Of a stretch of 64,000 bases of DNA, positions 46,698 through 57,775 are shown in pieces. Within the stretch, counting starts at the first letter, position 1. Each line of letters opens with the position of its first letter. A program made the position numbers and the translations under genes. The notes under the pieces are model-generated. The model did no database searches and was not told the DNA's origin. It worked only from the letters and a program-made list of their open reading frames with translations. The stretch comes from Coriaria nepalensis (taxonomy: Eukaryota; Streptophyta; Magnoliopsida; Cucurbitales; Coriariaceae): assembly GCA_027186245.1 (NCBI GenBank), contig CP114495.1, positions 3,859,001 to 3,923,000 on the forward strand, in the 5' to 3' direction.

Positions 46698-46948
46698 CCT
46701 AAACATTAATCCTAGACCTTTAACCCTAAACTTTAACCCTAGACCTTAGCCCTAGACATTAATCCTACACCTTTAACCTTACACCTTAAACCCCTTAACC
46801 TTTAACCCTAAACCTTAACCCTAGACCTTAAACCTCTCAACCATTTACCCTAAACCTTAACCCTAGACCTTACCCCTAAACTTTAACCCTCGACCTTAAA
46901 TCCTTAACCATAGACCTTAACCCTAGACCTTAACTCTAGACCTTAAGG
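46697..46948. repeat. Interstitial telomere-like repeat array
   Basis: About 250 bp built from AACCCTAGACCTT and AACCCTAAACCTT units (13 bp) with variants. It contains many CCCTAA words, the complement of the plant telomere repeat TTTAGGG, but the CCTT spacer makes it a degenerate derivative. It lies inside a transposon, far from any contig-end signal. Confidence 0.85.
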
Positions 46949-47149
46949 TTTGGAAGACATGGGCGCTTTAAGTCTGTCTTCCAAGACTAATGGCTCGAAG
47001 GGCACTTTCAATACCCACTCAAGTCATTCAGATTGAAAGAAAGAAAATTTATAACATTCAAAGTGAGTGATCAAAAACTATAAAACGATTAAGAGCATTA
47101 TTTGAAGTCATAGAAATTAAAATTTTACACCATTAAAAGTCATATAATA

Positions 47150-47700
47150 TGCAATGACCTTCATCTTAATATTCTTCTTAAAGGACAGAATAGTAGCCTC
47201 AAAATTCAGTCTACCCTAAGGGTATGGGGATAACCGATGCAAATTATTGTCTATGGTCAATGCAAATGGTCGGATCTTATTCTTCCTTATTTGAACCCAG
47301 ATGACTTCCTTAATGAAGTAGAAAATAGTCATCTTCAAAATTTCATCATCCTCGGTCTTCCATGGGGTAACATTGCTTCTGAATCTCTATGCAAGCTCTA
47401 AGACTTTTATGACCTTCCTACTAAGGTACTTCCTCGATCGGTGATTCTCTTTTTCTATCTGACTAATAATGTAGTCAAGAGGATAATCGTGACATTTTAG
47501 CCCTATCACATTTGCAATCTCCCTTAGACCAAATCACATATGCTTCATGTACTGTTTAAACCACAACTCGTGCTTTGATATAACCTTCACATCAATAAAC
47601 TAGCCTACACAAGTGTCTCCAACAGTCGTGGGGTGAATTTTTTCTTTATGTCAGCAATCCCAACTTCTTGCTTTAATATAACAGAAGTGCAGATTTTGAA
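47150..47700 (-). pseudogene. DUF1985-like remnant, minus strand
   Basis: Read on the minus strand: an ADIKKKFTPRLLET-like start, then FIDVKVISKHELWFKQYMKH and GLREIANVIGLKCHDYPLDY with stops. These parallel the plus-strand DUF1985 of copy 1 (RPFDVKG, KHELWLTHRKKH, GLREFALVTKLNYHDYPPD region). It points away from the Ulp1-like piece, so copy 2 was rearranged. Confidence 0.65.
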
Positions 47701-48600
47701 ACGGAATCCATCGTTGAGTATGAGTTAAAGTTCGAGATGGATTAGAGCTTGATCACCGTAAAAATAAATAAACAAATAAATAAATAAATTGAATATTATT
47801 ATACACAATATAAACTAAGCAATAAAAAATACTTAAATATTAAGAAAGAAACATTGATGCTCTATGACTTGATGGGCCTTTGAAAGGGCCATCAATTAGT
47901 ATAGCAACTTATTTCTAATTTACGGCTCAATGGCCCCCTTACAAGCCCATTGAGCCATAGAGTAGTTTGAAATAACTACGTTATTGCTCGAGGACATTAA
48001 AATTGGAACAAGTTCATTCTAAATAAATCAAACTCCATATAAAAAAAGATTTGTGAAAGGGCATTAAAGCAGTTTGTGGTAGTTTACTCTATTGGTCGAA
48101 AGCTCTTCTCAAAGCTGTCGAGCCGTAGAACATCTCAAAATAACTCCTCTACTACTTGAGGACATTAAAATAGAAACAACTTAACTCTAAATCGATCAAA
48201 TTCCATATAAAAAAAATATAGAAACTCAAAATTTCACATTTATAAACAGAATTATATGAAATTCCATAAATAAATAAAAACTAAAAAAACCCTAATTTTT
48301 AAGTCTTATTCAATTACTCGAATGAGATTTTTTCGACGTTAATTCTGACGCTGGTTTTAGTCTCTTCATTTTCACATTTAGGAGAGATTGACATATTATC
48401 TTCTTCTTCTTCTTTTTTTTTGTATTATCTTTCTTCGCATTTGCACATGTTAAAGCCATCGAGACTTGCGAAACAATGCTTCAAAATATCTGCATTTTTT
48501 TGGATGGGCTACGAAAGGAGATTATGAAAGGTTCGTTAATAGAGGTTTCAAATAGAGATTCTAGAAAGTTGGTTTATGAGTTTATGTCTCAGACATATAT

Positions 48601-48900
48601 TAATGGAGGTTTAAAATGTATATTAATAAAGGAAATGATGAATATTATATTTTTATTTTTTTGAAATTGAGAAAGAAAATGATAAAGGCCTGTATTTTAA
48701 TATATATATTATTAATTTTTATTTATTTATGATTTTTATTTAAATTATAAAATGAAAAAAATATCATTCAACTTTATAAAGAATTTATTATTTAAATAAA
48801 ACTTTTAATTAAATACATTTACTATAATTTTCTTAAAATACAACTAAAAACCAACATGGCGGTAAGACAAGTGCATCGAACCAATATGGAATCCAGCTGT
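48601..48900. other. AT-rich flank; nothing recognised
   Basis: Low-complexity AT-rich sequence beyond the right arm of the foldback element. Confidence 0.5.
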
Positions 48901-48909
48901 ATGTAAATA

Positions 48910-49140
48910 TTCACACGTGACTTTTTGTTTTTGTTTTTTCAACGGTTGCGGCTGTCAGTGCTACATCCCAGGAAGCCTAATGTCACTAATCTATTCGGAC
49001 ACGTGTCGCTCTCCTAACCCACTTCCCTTTCCTACGAGGAGGGACCACCTTGTTCATAACTATGTTAACCTTTTTAAGGCACGTGGCTTACAAACATACT
49101 CCGCCGCCACTCCCATCTGCAGACTATTCCCATCACGTTT
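48910..49140. promoter_or_regulatory. Cluster of G-box (CACGTG) sites
   Basis: CACGTG occurs at 48914-48919, 49000-49005 (in the 10 bp palindrome GACACGTGTC) and 49080-49085, with another ACGT core near 49135. The stretch is less AT-rich than its surroundings. It lies about 0.8 kb beyond the 3' end of the MYB gene. No gene starts recognisably after it; a 106-codon frame across it (48917-49237) has no known domain. Confidence 0.35.
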
Positions 49141-49240
49141 CTTTCCATTTCGTCTGTCTTTTAAGTTTCAATATGGGAAGAGAACAATCACGATGCGTAA
49201 TTACGAAACTACCCCTTCTGGAGATTTAATTAATTAATTA

Positions 49241-49899
49241 ATTATTTATTTAAAATTAGTAATTATTATAATCATGAAACTTGTGTCACTAATTGGACCC
49301 CGTCCTCTTTTCCGTACGAAATACCGCATTAGAGGATCAAACTTTTAAAGCATGATAATTAAGATAACATTTTTAAATAATTTAAATTTAGCTTTTGAAA
49401 AATAAAAAAAATAAAGAAACCATTAATTTAATCTCGATTAATACCACTAATAATTGATATTTCTAATTAAAATATTTAATTAATCGAGTATCTCCCCCTA
49501 ATAGAAAAATCATTATCATACTTTAAATTTAAGTAATTAATTAATCTGATCGAGGCACAATTATGGACACTCAAGAAATTGACATAATAATGGATTCACA
49601 ATAATTCAATGAATTAATTTTAATTGAGAAGGACTCAAATTGTAAATTAATAAACCCTTGTGGCTAAAAAAATTTAAAAACTAAAAGAAAATGGACAAAA
49701 GGCAACCCATAACTAATTCCAATATAAATTTATTCTTCCTTTTAGTGATTAATCCAATATTTAAATTTCTCTCTAAATTTGCTTCCTTTAAATATTAAAT
49801 ATTTAATTTTCACCCCCTTAAGTTTAATTTCCGTTAATTTCTTCCCCTTCCAAACATTACTATTCCGGTTGAGTACGTACACCTTGGAGTTGATACCGT
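49241..49899. other. 3' flank of the MYB gene
   Basis: AT-rich; must include the MYB 3' UTR near 49700-49899. Nothing else recognised. Confidence 0.55.
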
Positions 49900-51132
49900 T
49901 TACTGTAAGAACCACATGTCCTCGGCATTCCACAAGTTGTCTGACGTGTCACCCCCATCCAAAAACCACTGGTTGGTCAATCTATTCTGCTCCAAAGCCG
50001 GGAAATTCATTGATCCTACTTGGTTGCCGTTATAACCAATTGGGCTAGTAAGAGAATCAGTGTAACCCGAATCAATCTGATTAGCTTGGAAATAGTTATC
50101 CTGGCTGGGATTAGGACCAACCGGGATATTGTAATAATCAGTTAAATCCGAAGCCGGTGAAACGACTTGAGTCCCGAACGAGTCCGATGAGGCTCCTCCG
50201 GTACTAGAATTCTCGGGAGTATAGGTTGGGAAAAGCCCAACAGAATTATGATCATTATTTGCAGGAAACACTGTTGGAACTAAAACGTGGTCGAGCTTTT
50301 CATGGTTTCTATAGACCATGACATGATCAGTTGAGGTGGCGCCGCCACTTGGGGCCGCCAGAGCGGTGGTGGCTGCTGCCTGATCAATACGTTCGACCAA
50401 CCTCGGCATCCAAATATAGCGCATGGCCTCCTTAAATTGCTTACTATTCACATCGCACTTTAGCTGTTTGGCTTGTTTTTGGACACGAGTTCTCCAATAA
50501 TTCTTGATCTCGTTATCCGTTCTCCCTGGCAAGTGTTGTGCGATTTTTGACCATCTGAAAATTAATTAATATCTCGATGAGAACTCTTATTATCAAGTAA
50601 TTAATAGTTAATTAGTATTTAAATGGCATTTTTTTAATCATTGTTTTAACACTTATTATGTATAGTAATTAACTGCTAATAAGATTGATAATTATAAATT
50701 ACCTGTTTCCCCAATGGGAATGAAGCTCAAGGATCAGAAGTTGTTCTTCAAGGCTGATGTTTCCACGACGGACATCCGGTCGGAGGTAGTTCAACCATCT
50801 TAATCGGCAGCTCTTTCCGGTTCGTTTCAAACCTATGTTTTGATTTGATTGGAAACAAATCAATTAGAAGTAATAAACCTTAATTATTCAAAATAATTAT
50901 AACAAATCCTACTTGCCAAGAAAATATACCTTAGTGAAGTCTATGATAAATTATATTTATCTACAGATCATTACTTCTAAATCTTCTCCACTTTCTTTTT
51001 CTTATCCATCGTCTATTGGCCTTGGCAAACATTTTCTCTAATTATTTATTTTTTTGGTTAAACTCTCAAACATATGTAAAGCCCACAATATGATCAAAGA
51101 ATAACCTCATAATATATACATAAATAAATATC

Positions 51133-51170
<38 letters not shown>

Positions 51171-51598
51171 GGAATATGCACCAAAAGAAGAAACCCACTA
51201 AAGAAAAACATCTTGGCTTTATCTTAAATCATTTTGACAAAGAGACGTGAAGCCTTTGCTTTCTTCCTTCTCAATTTGATGAGTACGTATCAATGAAACC
51301 CAGAAGATAAATTTTCAAAAGATAATAATCTTACGCATAAAATGATCGAGATAAGAATTAGTAGAAGATATGAAAAAGTTGTAAGCAGTAATTACGTACC
51401 AGCACAGCGAGCAAGTGAATTCCACCGACCTTCACCATGAACTGAAATGTAATTGATGAGAGTTATGTCTTCTTCCAGAGTCCATGGCCCTCTTCTGAGC
51501 TCCATTATTTTTTCTTGTTGTTCTTCTTCTTCTATGCTTAAGCTAATTTGATCATTAACCCTATTGATCTTATGATCTCTTGCTTTTAGATCACCCAT
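49900..51598 (-). CDS. R2R3-MYB transcription factor, subgroup 20 (MYB112/MYB108-like)
   Basis: Nuclear DNA-binding factor. Exons 51400-51598, 50703-50832 and 49900-50554 join at GT-AG sites, with the two introns at the usual R2R3-MYB positions, giving 984 nt (327 aa). An acidic N-terminus (residues 1-33) precedes R2 (about 35-87; [41 protein letters not shown]) and R3 (about 88-138; [38 protein letters not shown]). The block [17 protein letters not shown], then WMPRLVERI, marks subgroup 20 (MYB2, 62, 78, 108, 112, 116), factors tied to abiotic stress, jasmonate, senescence or pigmentation in other plants. The tail has [17 protein letters not shown] and ends [14 protein letters not shown], nearest to MYB108/MYB112 by memory. 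ATG 51598 is taken because it is the first; Met32 is a second option. No damage seen. The exact orthologue is unresolved. Confidence 0.95.
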
Positions 51599-51698
51599 TC
51601 GATCGTTTTACCCTCTTGACTGACTGATCGATTGATTGAGATGTATAAATAGAGAATAAGATATGTTTTTCCCTGGTTTTTTGTTTTGATGATTTATT

Positions 51699-51805
51699 TT
51701 CGAGAGAGAGGAGAGAGAGACAGACAGAGAAGTTGAGAGGAGGATTGGGAGTAGAGATGGGTTATATAGATGTATAGAGAATTAATTAAAAAGGGTATAT
51801 ATAGA
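51699..51805 (-). promoter_or_regulatory. MYB core promoter and CT-rich leader
   Basis: On the minus strand CTATATATAC (complement of 51795-51804) could be the TATA box, about 200 bp before the ATG. The following stretch (complement of 51699-51745) is CT-rich, as many plant 5' UTRs are. Confidence 0.4.
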
Positions 51806-52560
51806 TCATTGTGGCATGTGCGAGAGATGTTTAGATTAGATTAGATTTTTCATTTTTTCAATTTTTTTTTTGGCCAAAATATTAGATTAGATATATAAGC
51901 ATATAGGTGAGAAGAAATTAGCCGCAATTTATAGCAACTTTATTATTTTAATGAATGCTCGTTTATTTTATAAGTAACCGCATTAAGTTTAAAATAAGTT
52001 TTTTTTTTTTTTTAAATACTTTCTAAGAGCCTATTAAAAATGTTTAAAAAATTATATTTATAAGAGATAAATTAATTTGATATATATTTCTGTGATGCAG
52101 AAATAATATTTGGTAAAAAAAAAGCTGCGAAAATAATTATAAAATAAAAAAAAATATTTCGTAAATATTAAGTTGAACAACTTATTTATTTATTTAACTA
52201 AAAAAAAATACATATAAAATATGTCAAACGAAATAATGAAGCAATTTTTTTCAATAAATTATTAATTATATTTTATGATCATACGTATGACTCCAATCAT
52301 CATTTTCATCATGTAATTATTTTATATATACATAAAATAAATGAAATGAGTAACATATTAAAAAACTAAATATAAGAATTGGCTACTAAATAATAATATT
52401 AATTGATTTTTTTACTTCGGGAATCTAATATTTTTCTCATAATTAATTTGATTAAAGATTCTTAAATGAGAGACAAAAACATAGCATATTATCTATCATT
52501 AGTTTGGTCATCAACAAAATTTAAAATTTTAAAATCGAAAGCGAATAAGATTACATGAAC
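51806..52560. other. AT-rich sequence upstream of MYB; nothing recognised
   Basis: No coding frame or terminal repeat seen. TTAGATTAGATT repeats near 51832-51846. Confidence 0.5.
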
Positions 52561-52580
52561 ATTATTATGGGTTCGAACAA

Positions 52581-53973
52581 AGTGAATCACATCTAAAAAC
52601 AGAAACAGAGAGAAAAACTCAAGACATAGTAAAGTTTTTGTTATACTATAAAGTTGCATGCATTACAGTATAAATATTCATAATGTGACAATGTGACAAT
52701 AAACTTGCATGTTATATTATAAAGTTTTCTTTACGAAGTCTTCCAATGGGACAATATTCACACTCAATCCTCTTAGAATTCCCTTGAGTCTGCTTCTGAA
52801 AACCTCATATGTTGCCATTGTTACTATAGAGAGCAGTAATCTATATAGGCTTAGAACTCATTGATGCTACAACACGGTTACTCTCCTCTACATTCATCAT
52901 CGAAAAAGTAACATTGACAGTAGGTAAAGGCTTCATAATCAATATTTGACTTCACAAAGTGCTATAACTCTCGTTTAATCCCATTAGGAATTGGAGTAAA
53001 CATTGATGTTTTTCAAAATGTTTGAAGGCCGAGGATGATGCAAACTCACGAGAAGGGGGAACACTTAAAGTCGGCATATTTATCCCAAAGCGCTTTTAAT
53101 TTCGAATAATATATAGCAACGGACAAACTACCTTGACTCAAAGTAACTATTTCTTTCTATAACGTATACATGCTTGAACCATTGACTCCATCAAATCATT
53201 CTTTTAAATCTAACCAAAGATCTTTTGCATCAGATGCAAATACACCATCATTCGTCAATTCACTCGAAATCGAATTCAATATCCAAGAAGAAATCATCGT
53301 ATTACAGGTATCCCAAGCAACATAATAAAGCGATTTTAAGTCAGGTTTAACATATTGACCTATTACGAATCCCAATTTGTTCTTTGACAATAATGCAAAA
53401 TGCTCGATGCCAGATTCCGTAATTCTCACTTCCTATCAGCTTGTGCGAAACCAACACCAATCCTCGCATATATAATAGATGAATATATAGTAGACCGTTC
53501 GTATCAATCCGCGGTAGAAGCGCAAGACACGAGTTATTTCCTTATGAAATTTTCCAGTAATTGGAATATGAGAAATTTCTTCTGCCATGATAGACCCATA
53601 AAGAATTCCAAAGTAATCAAATGAAACTAACCGACGAATTAAAAGCAATGAAAGAGTAGAGATTATAAATAATATTTAAATATATAATTACATTAATATA
53701 TTTTTTTAAAGTACAACATATATATTTATATATATAAAGACCACTAGCGTTATAATAATATAATTATAATAATAAGATAACCATAAACTGAAATAAGGTA
53801 AATCGAGAAATCAATAACAAGAATCAAGAATCGAACAAACTCGCTCCGATATTATGTAAACACAGCGAATCATGTCTAAACTGAAAGAGAGAGAGAGAGA
53901 GCAAAACTCAAGAAAAGGAAAAGAATAAAGTTTATGTAATATTATAAAGTTGCATGCATTACAATATAAATAG
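52581..53973 (-). mobile_element. Internally deleted Copia-type retrotransposon
   Basis: Two direct repeats, 52581-52679 and 53862-53973, share CTCAAGA and the 20-base run around AAGTTGCATGCATTACARTA, then TAAATA. On the minus strand this end gives a TATTTATAYTGTAATGCATG word suited to an LTR promoter. Between them lies a Copia gag remnant on the minus strand (52930-53430). The right repeat would be the 5' LTR and the left one the 3' LTR. No pol region is left. Exact LTR borders not determined. Confidence 0.6.
52930..53430 (-). pseudogene. Copia gag remnant (UBN2/DUF4219-like)
   Basis: Minus-strand translation reads GIEHFALLSKNKLGFVIGQY, then WDTCNTMISSWILNSISSEL, FASDAKDLWLDLKE, stop, FDGVNGSSMYTL and KEIVTLSQGSLSVAIYYSKL, KALWDKYADF. 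This is the gag pattern of plant Copia elements (KNKLGF..G, W..CN..V.SWILNS, A..LW.DL.ERF, L.QG..SV..YY.KLK.LWDE). Stops make it dead. It forms the virus-like-particle protein in active elements. Confidence 0.8.
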
Positions 53974-56104
53974 CACTAACAAGCAAAGCTTAGCGCTAGA
54001 AACAGAAAATCTGACTAAACTAAATACAAATCACGTCAGTAACTAATAAATTCTTCAATCTCTCTCTCTCTAACAAAGGGAGCTAATTAAGATGGTTCTG
54101 GGATCTAGAATTAGCGGATACATGTCCAAACATTATTATAAAACCAAAATAATAATAATAATAATAAAGGAACTTATGTAAATCAACCTATTTATAAATA
54201 TAATCCACTAAAAAATGATCGCATTCTATAGGCAATGTGCTAGAGCTCAACTAACTAAAGTTATTTGGGTTCTTACACGTTAGTCTATGTGACTTGACTT
54301 AATGATTTTGGTGTATAGTAGATAAATGCATTGTTTGCATACAACGATTACGTGAAGACACAAACTAGAAGGACATGTTTTGTGGTAGAGAGAGGAAAAA
54401 AAAATTGATAATTTGTTGGATTTTTTATTTTTATTTTTCATATTTAGAGATATCCAAACTAATTGATGAGCTAAATAGCACGTCAATATCTAACCAGTCT
54501 CTATTTAATGAGTAAAATATTTATATTTTTTAAATTAATTAATGATTGATTTTAAAAAAAATTTAAATTAGTGTCAAATTTTTGAATTTATTTGGTGTAT
54601 ATTTCAAAATATATTTTTATATTTAAAAATAATTATCAAACGGGTACTAAAATATAATAAAACATGCAAATATTTGATAAATGAATACATTAAAATGAAA
54701 ATGCATATTATCAAGGACAAACAGCGCAGACTAAAATGCTCGATGAATGGAAACTGCTAATTACATGTCATGCCAAAAAAATCAATCTCTAAATCTCATA
54801 TATATAGTTAGGGACCGAACAGCTTGCCTGTCACTAGCTTCTCGTTTCAGGACTTCATCCCTACTCTACTCTACTCTACTCTACTCTACGACGATATATC
54901 ATTCATTAGGATTAAACCGCCTTACAGACTAAAAATAATAAATTAAAATAAGGGAGTATTAAAATGCATAATAAATAAAATTTATGGGTAAATATTACAA
55001 CAACTATAAAAAAAAGGGGTAATTTATTAAATAAATTGAGTAAGGTAAGAGGGCCAGCACTTCCGGAATTCACAATTGATCCATTATTGAATTTGGATAT
55101 ATTTATAAATTTAAAATTAAGACGGACAAATCTGAAAAATAAATGAAATAGAAAACTCTTTTTAACTATTTAAGTAAAATTAAGTCACCATTTTTTTTTA
55201 ATCTATCTAAATACATATAAATAAAATAAAATATTGACTATTTTTTTATTGATATTATTATTAAATAAATAATAAACTAATAATGATAAAAAATAAATAA
55301 ATATATCACTAATAGCAACAAAAAAACAAATTAATACTCAAGATTTTGACATTTTTATAAATATATTTAGTTCTCATGTTTTAAAATTAAAATATTCTCA
55401 ATTTAAAGATTTTAAATAATATAAATAAATAAATATATATATATATAAAGCATGGATTATCTCTTCTATAACCACTGATCGATGAGTATATATATATATA
55501 TATATATATATGTAGAAGTTGACTGATTTTAGTTTAAGCAAATTAAAAGGGGAGGAGGGTATGTTGTTATTGTAAACTTATTAGGTTTAGTTATTTAGTT
55601 AATACTTTTCAAATACAACGCAGAAAGTCTAAGGCTACTTAGTAATTGCTGTACGCTCCCACAAATTAATTAACCTACATGTTTTAGACGGCCTAGATCT
55701 AGCTAGATAGAAGATTGTAGATTCTAATCCTCATTTACTTATCAGTAATTACTAATTTAGAGTGTGCATTTACAATTGGCAACTGTTGACTTTTTCTATT
55801 GCGAATTTGGGATTAAAATATTGATGTTTGATTATGTCTTATTAGTATTATATATAAAAATAATATTTATAATTATAATAATATTTAATATATTATATAA
55901 TTATAATTTATTTATATATATAATTTTTTCTGAAGGATAATGATAAAAATGTGTATTAGGATTATGAATACAATATTCATAGGATGGACTCCATGTTATA
56001 TATTTATTATGATTTAATATATATATATACATACTTATTATATGAGGACATTTTGGTAATTCTAGGTTAAAATATCAATGCAATCAACCTTAGTCATGAG
56101 ATGA
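53974..56104. other. AT-rich intergenic region with microsatellites
   Basis: A CTACT pentanucleotide repeat (about six units) lies at 54861-54889, an AAT repeat near 54152-54166 and TA runs at 55436-55450 and 55489-55511. No gene recognised. Confidence 0.6.
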
Positions 56105-56112
56105 GTTTGAAG

Positions 56113-56873
56113 TATGGGTGTCAATGTAAGTCGGGCCGGCTCGAACTCGGTAGTGCCAGCTCAATCCGAGCCTGTAATTAGGGGTTCAAAATTTATAATT
56201 TAATAATTTAAATTACAAACTGGATATTACAAATAAGTGAAATTTGAAATTAAAATAAGAAATGACAAATGAAATAGTGGCATTGCAAGTGACAATCTCC
56301 TTTTTTCTCGACTTATATCAAAAAGTTTTGTACATGTTAAATATTGTGCAAATCATCATCTAGTTTTATTACATCGGTCGACCCTATAAAACTCTACAAA
56401 ATAGTCTTAAGTAGAGTGTCTTCTACGAACTGGTCCACGCTGTTTAGCAACTTCAGCTTCATCAAATTCTATTATTGGAAATTTTTAAACCTTTGAAAGA
56501 ATACAAGTGAGAGAGATAGAGTATTTGTAGGGGAGAAAGTGTGAAGAGATTGTAAGAGAAAAGTAGGAGATTATAAGAAAAAAATCAAAGATAACTTTTG
56601 TGCTATAAAATTTCTTTTGAGCCATAAACTTTTTTTATTAAACCATAAAACTTATTTATTATGATGCGGCATAATTTTTTGCTTAAAAGAGGAAAAGTCC
56701 AATTTTTGGCTTGTTTTTAATTAGGCTAGGGTCTGGCCGAGAGTTTTGAGGCTCGGCTAGAGCCCGAGCCTAGCCCAAATAAAAACATATCGAGCCCGAC
56801 CCGACTTAAATGGGCTCAGGCCTAATGCAAGCTGCACTAGGTAGGGCCAAACCGGGCTGGATTGCCACCTCTA
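56113..56873. mobile_element. Non-autonomous hAT-like element
   Basis: Ends TATGGGTGTCAAT and ATTGCCACCTCTA are imperfect inverted repeats. Inside, GGGCCGGCTCGAACTCGG pairs loosely with the GAGCCCGAGCC/CCGGGCTGG words at 56755-56860. The flanking 8 bp GTTTGAAG (56105-56112) and ATTTGAAA (56874-56881) agree at 6 of 8. Both the end motif and the 8 bp duplication fit the hAT superfamily. The middle has no recognisable transposase. Length 761 bp. Confidence 0.65.
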
Positions 56874-56881
56874 ATTTGAAA

Positions 56882-57737
56882 TAGTTGGCTTTAGTTCAAG
56901 AAAGGATCAAGTGCCTTAGTCGACATGGAGTATCTTGCCGCGGCATCCACGGTTTTTGAAGTGGTTTGTTTTGTGACCTTATTCAAAGACCTCGGCATTG
57001 ATAGCACTCTTATGTAGTTTGCAATTCAATGTATTCTCATATTCCTCCCTATAATTTATATATATATATATATGATTTTTTTTTATCGGAAGGATTAAAG
57101 AATAGTATCATGAATATATTCCATGTAAGAATTTCTTGCTATTTCATATTTAAAAGGAAAAGTAGGTCAATTTCTCTTTTTTCATTACAACTCTGTTCAT
57201 TTCATTACCTTATGTATACTCTCCAAACGTGATTCCTACCAACTCTTTGTAGTTTACATTTGCAAGTGGAACCAGCTGAAGACATACCATTTGAGGACCC
57301 AGATTCTGCACCAATATACTTTAAATCGTATACCATTTTATATCAATTTATGTTTTAGTTTGGAGTAATTGGCTAAACAAAACATAAAGGTCTTTTGTTT
57401 ATAGACTTAACTATATATATGTGTGTATAATGTATAGGACAGCGTCCGGTTGTTTTTCATTTGTACTGAGGTTTTTCTACGAAGAAATAACTCTTAAAAT
57501 TAATCATCGTCTCCTTCTCAAGTCTCAAATATTTGACTCTCAATCTCTTTGTGTCATTCGATGTTCAATCTGGCTCTCAATGTTTTATCAATGCGACCTC
57601 CAGTTTTCCACTTGAATACAATATATGATGAAACGCCTAGATGATTATGAAGAAAAACAAAATTATAATCATATATAATAATAATAAATAATAACGATTC
57701 AATAAAAGGCATGATGATCATGTGATCAGAACATAGA

Positions 57738-57775
<38 letters not shown>

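Larger units (their letters stand above)
45195..48600. mobile_element. Foldback DUF1985/Ulp1-type element, copy 2
   Basis: The left arm (about 45210-45960) matches the reverse complement of about 47840-48600. Shared landmarks are ACCTTTCA, CACAAGTCTCGAT/CGCAAGTCTCGAT, AATTTGATTGATTTA, GTCCTCGAGCA and CTCTACGACTTGG-like words. Each arm contains about two copies of a roughly 180 bp unit. Between the arms lie a plus-strand Ulp1-like piece (46120-46697), a telomere-like array (46697-46948) and a minus-strand DUF1985 piece (47150-47700). The inner parts are homologous to copy 1 at 37-40 kb. Long TIRs with tandem repeats and a Ulp1-like gene suggest a Mutator-type (Kaonashi-like) relative, by inference. 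Confidence 0.7.

Noticed and set aside
46697..46948. A true chromosome end
   Set aside because: The array is degenerate, only about 250 bp long and embedded in transposon sequence on both sides.
53400..53648. Two opposite frames upstream of the Copia gag
   Set aside because: They fall in the leader between the LTR-like repeat and gag and have no domain.
57554..57772. A minus-strand frame starting with repeated YI
   Set aside because: It is translated TA microsatellite.
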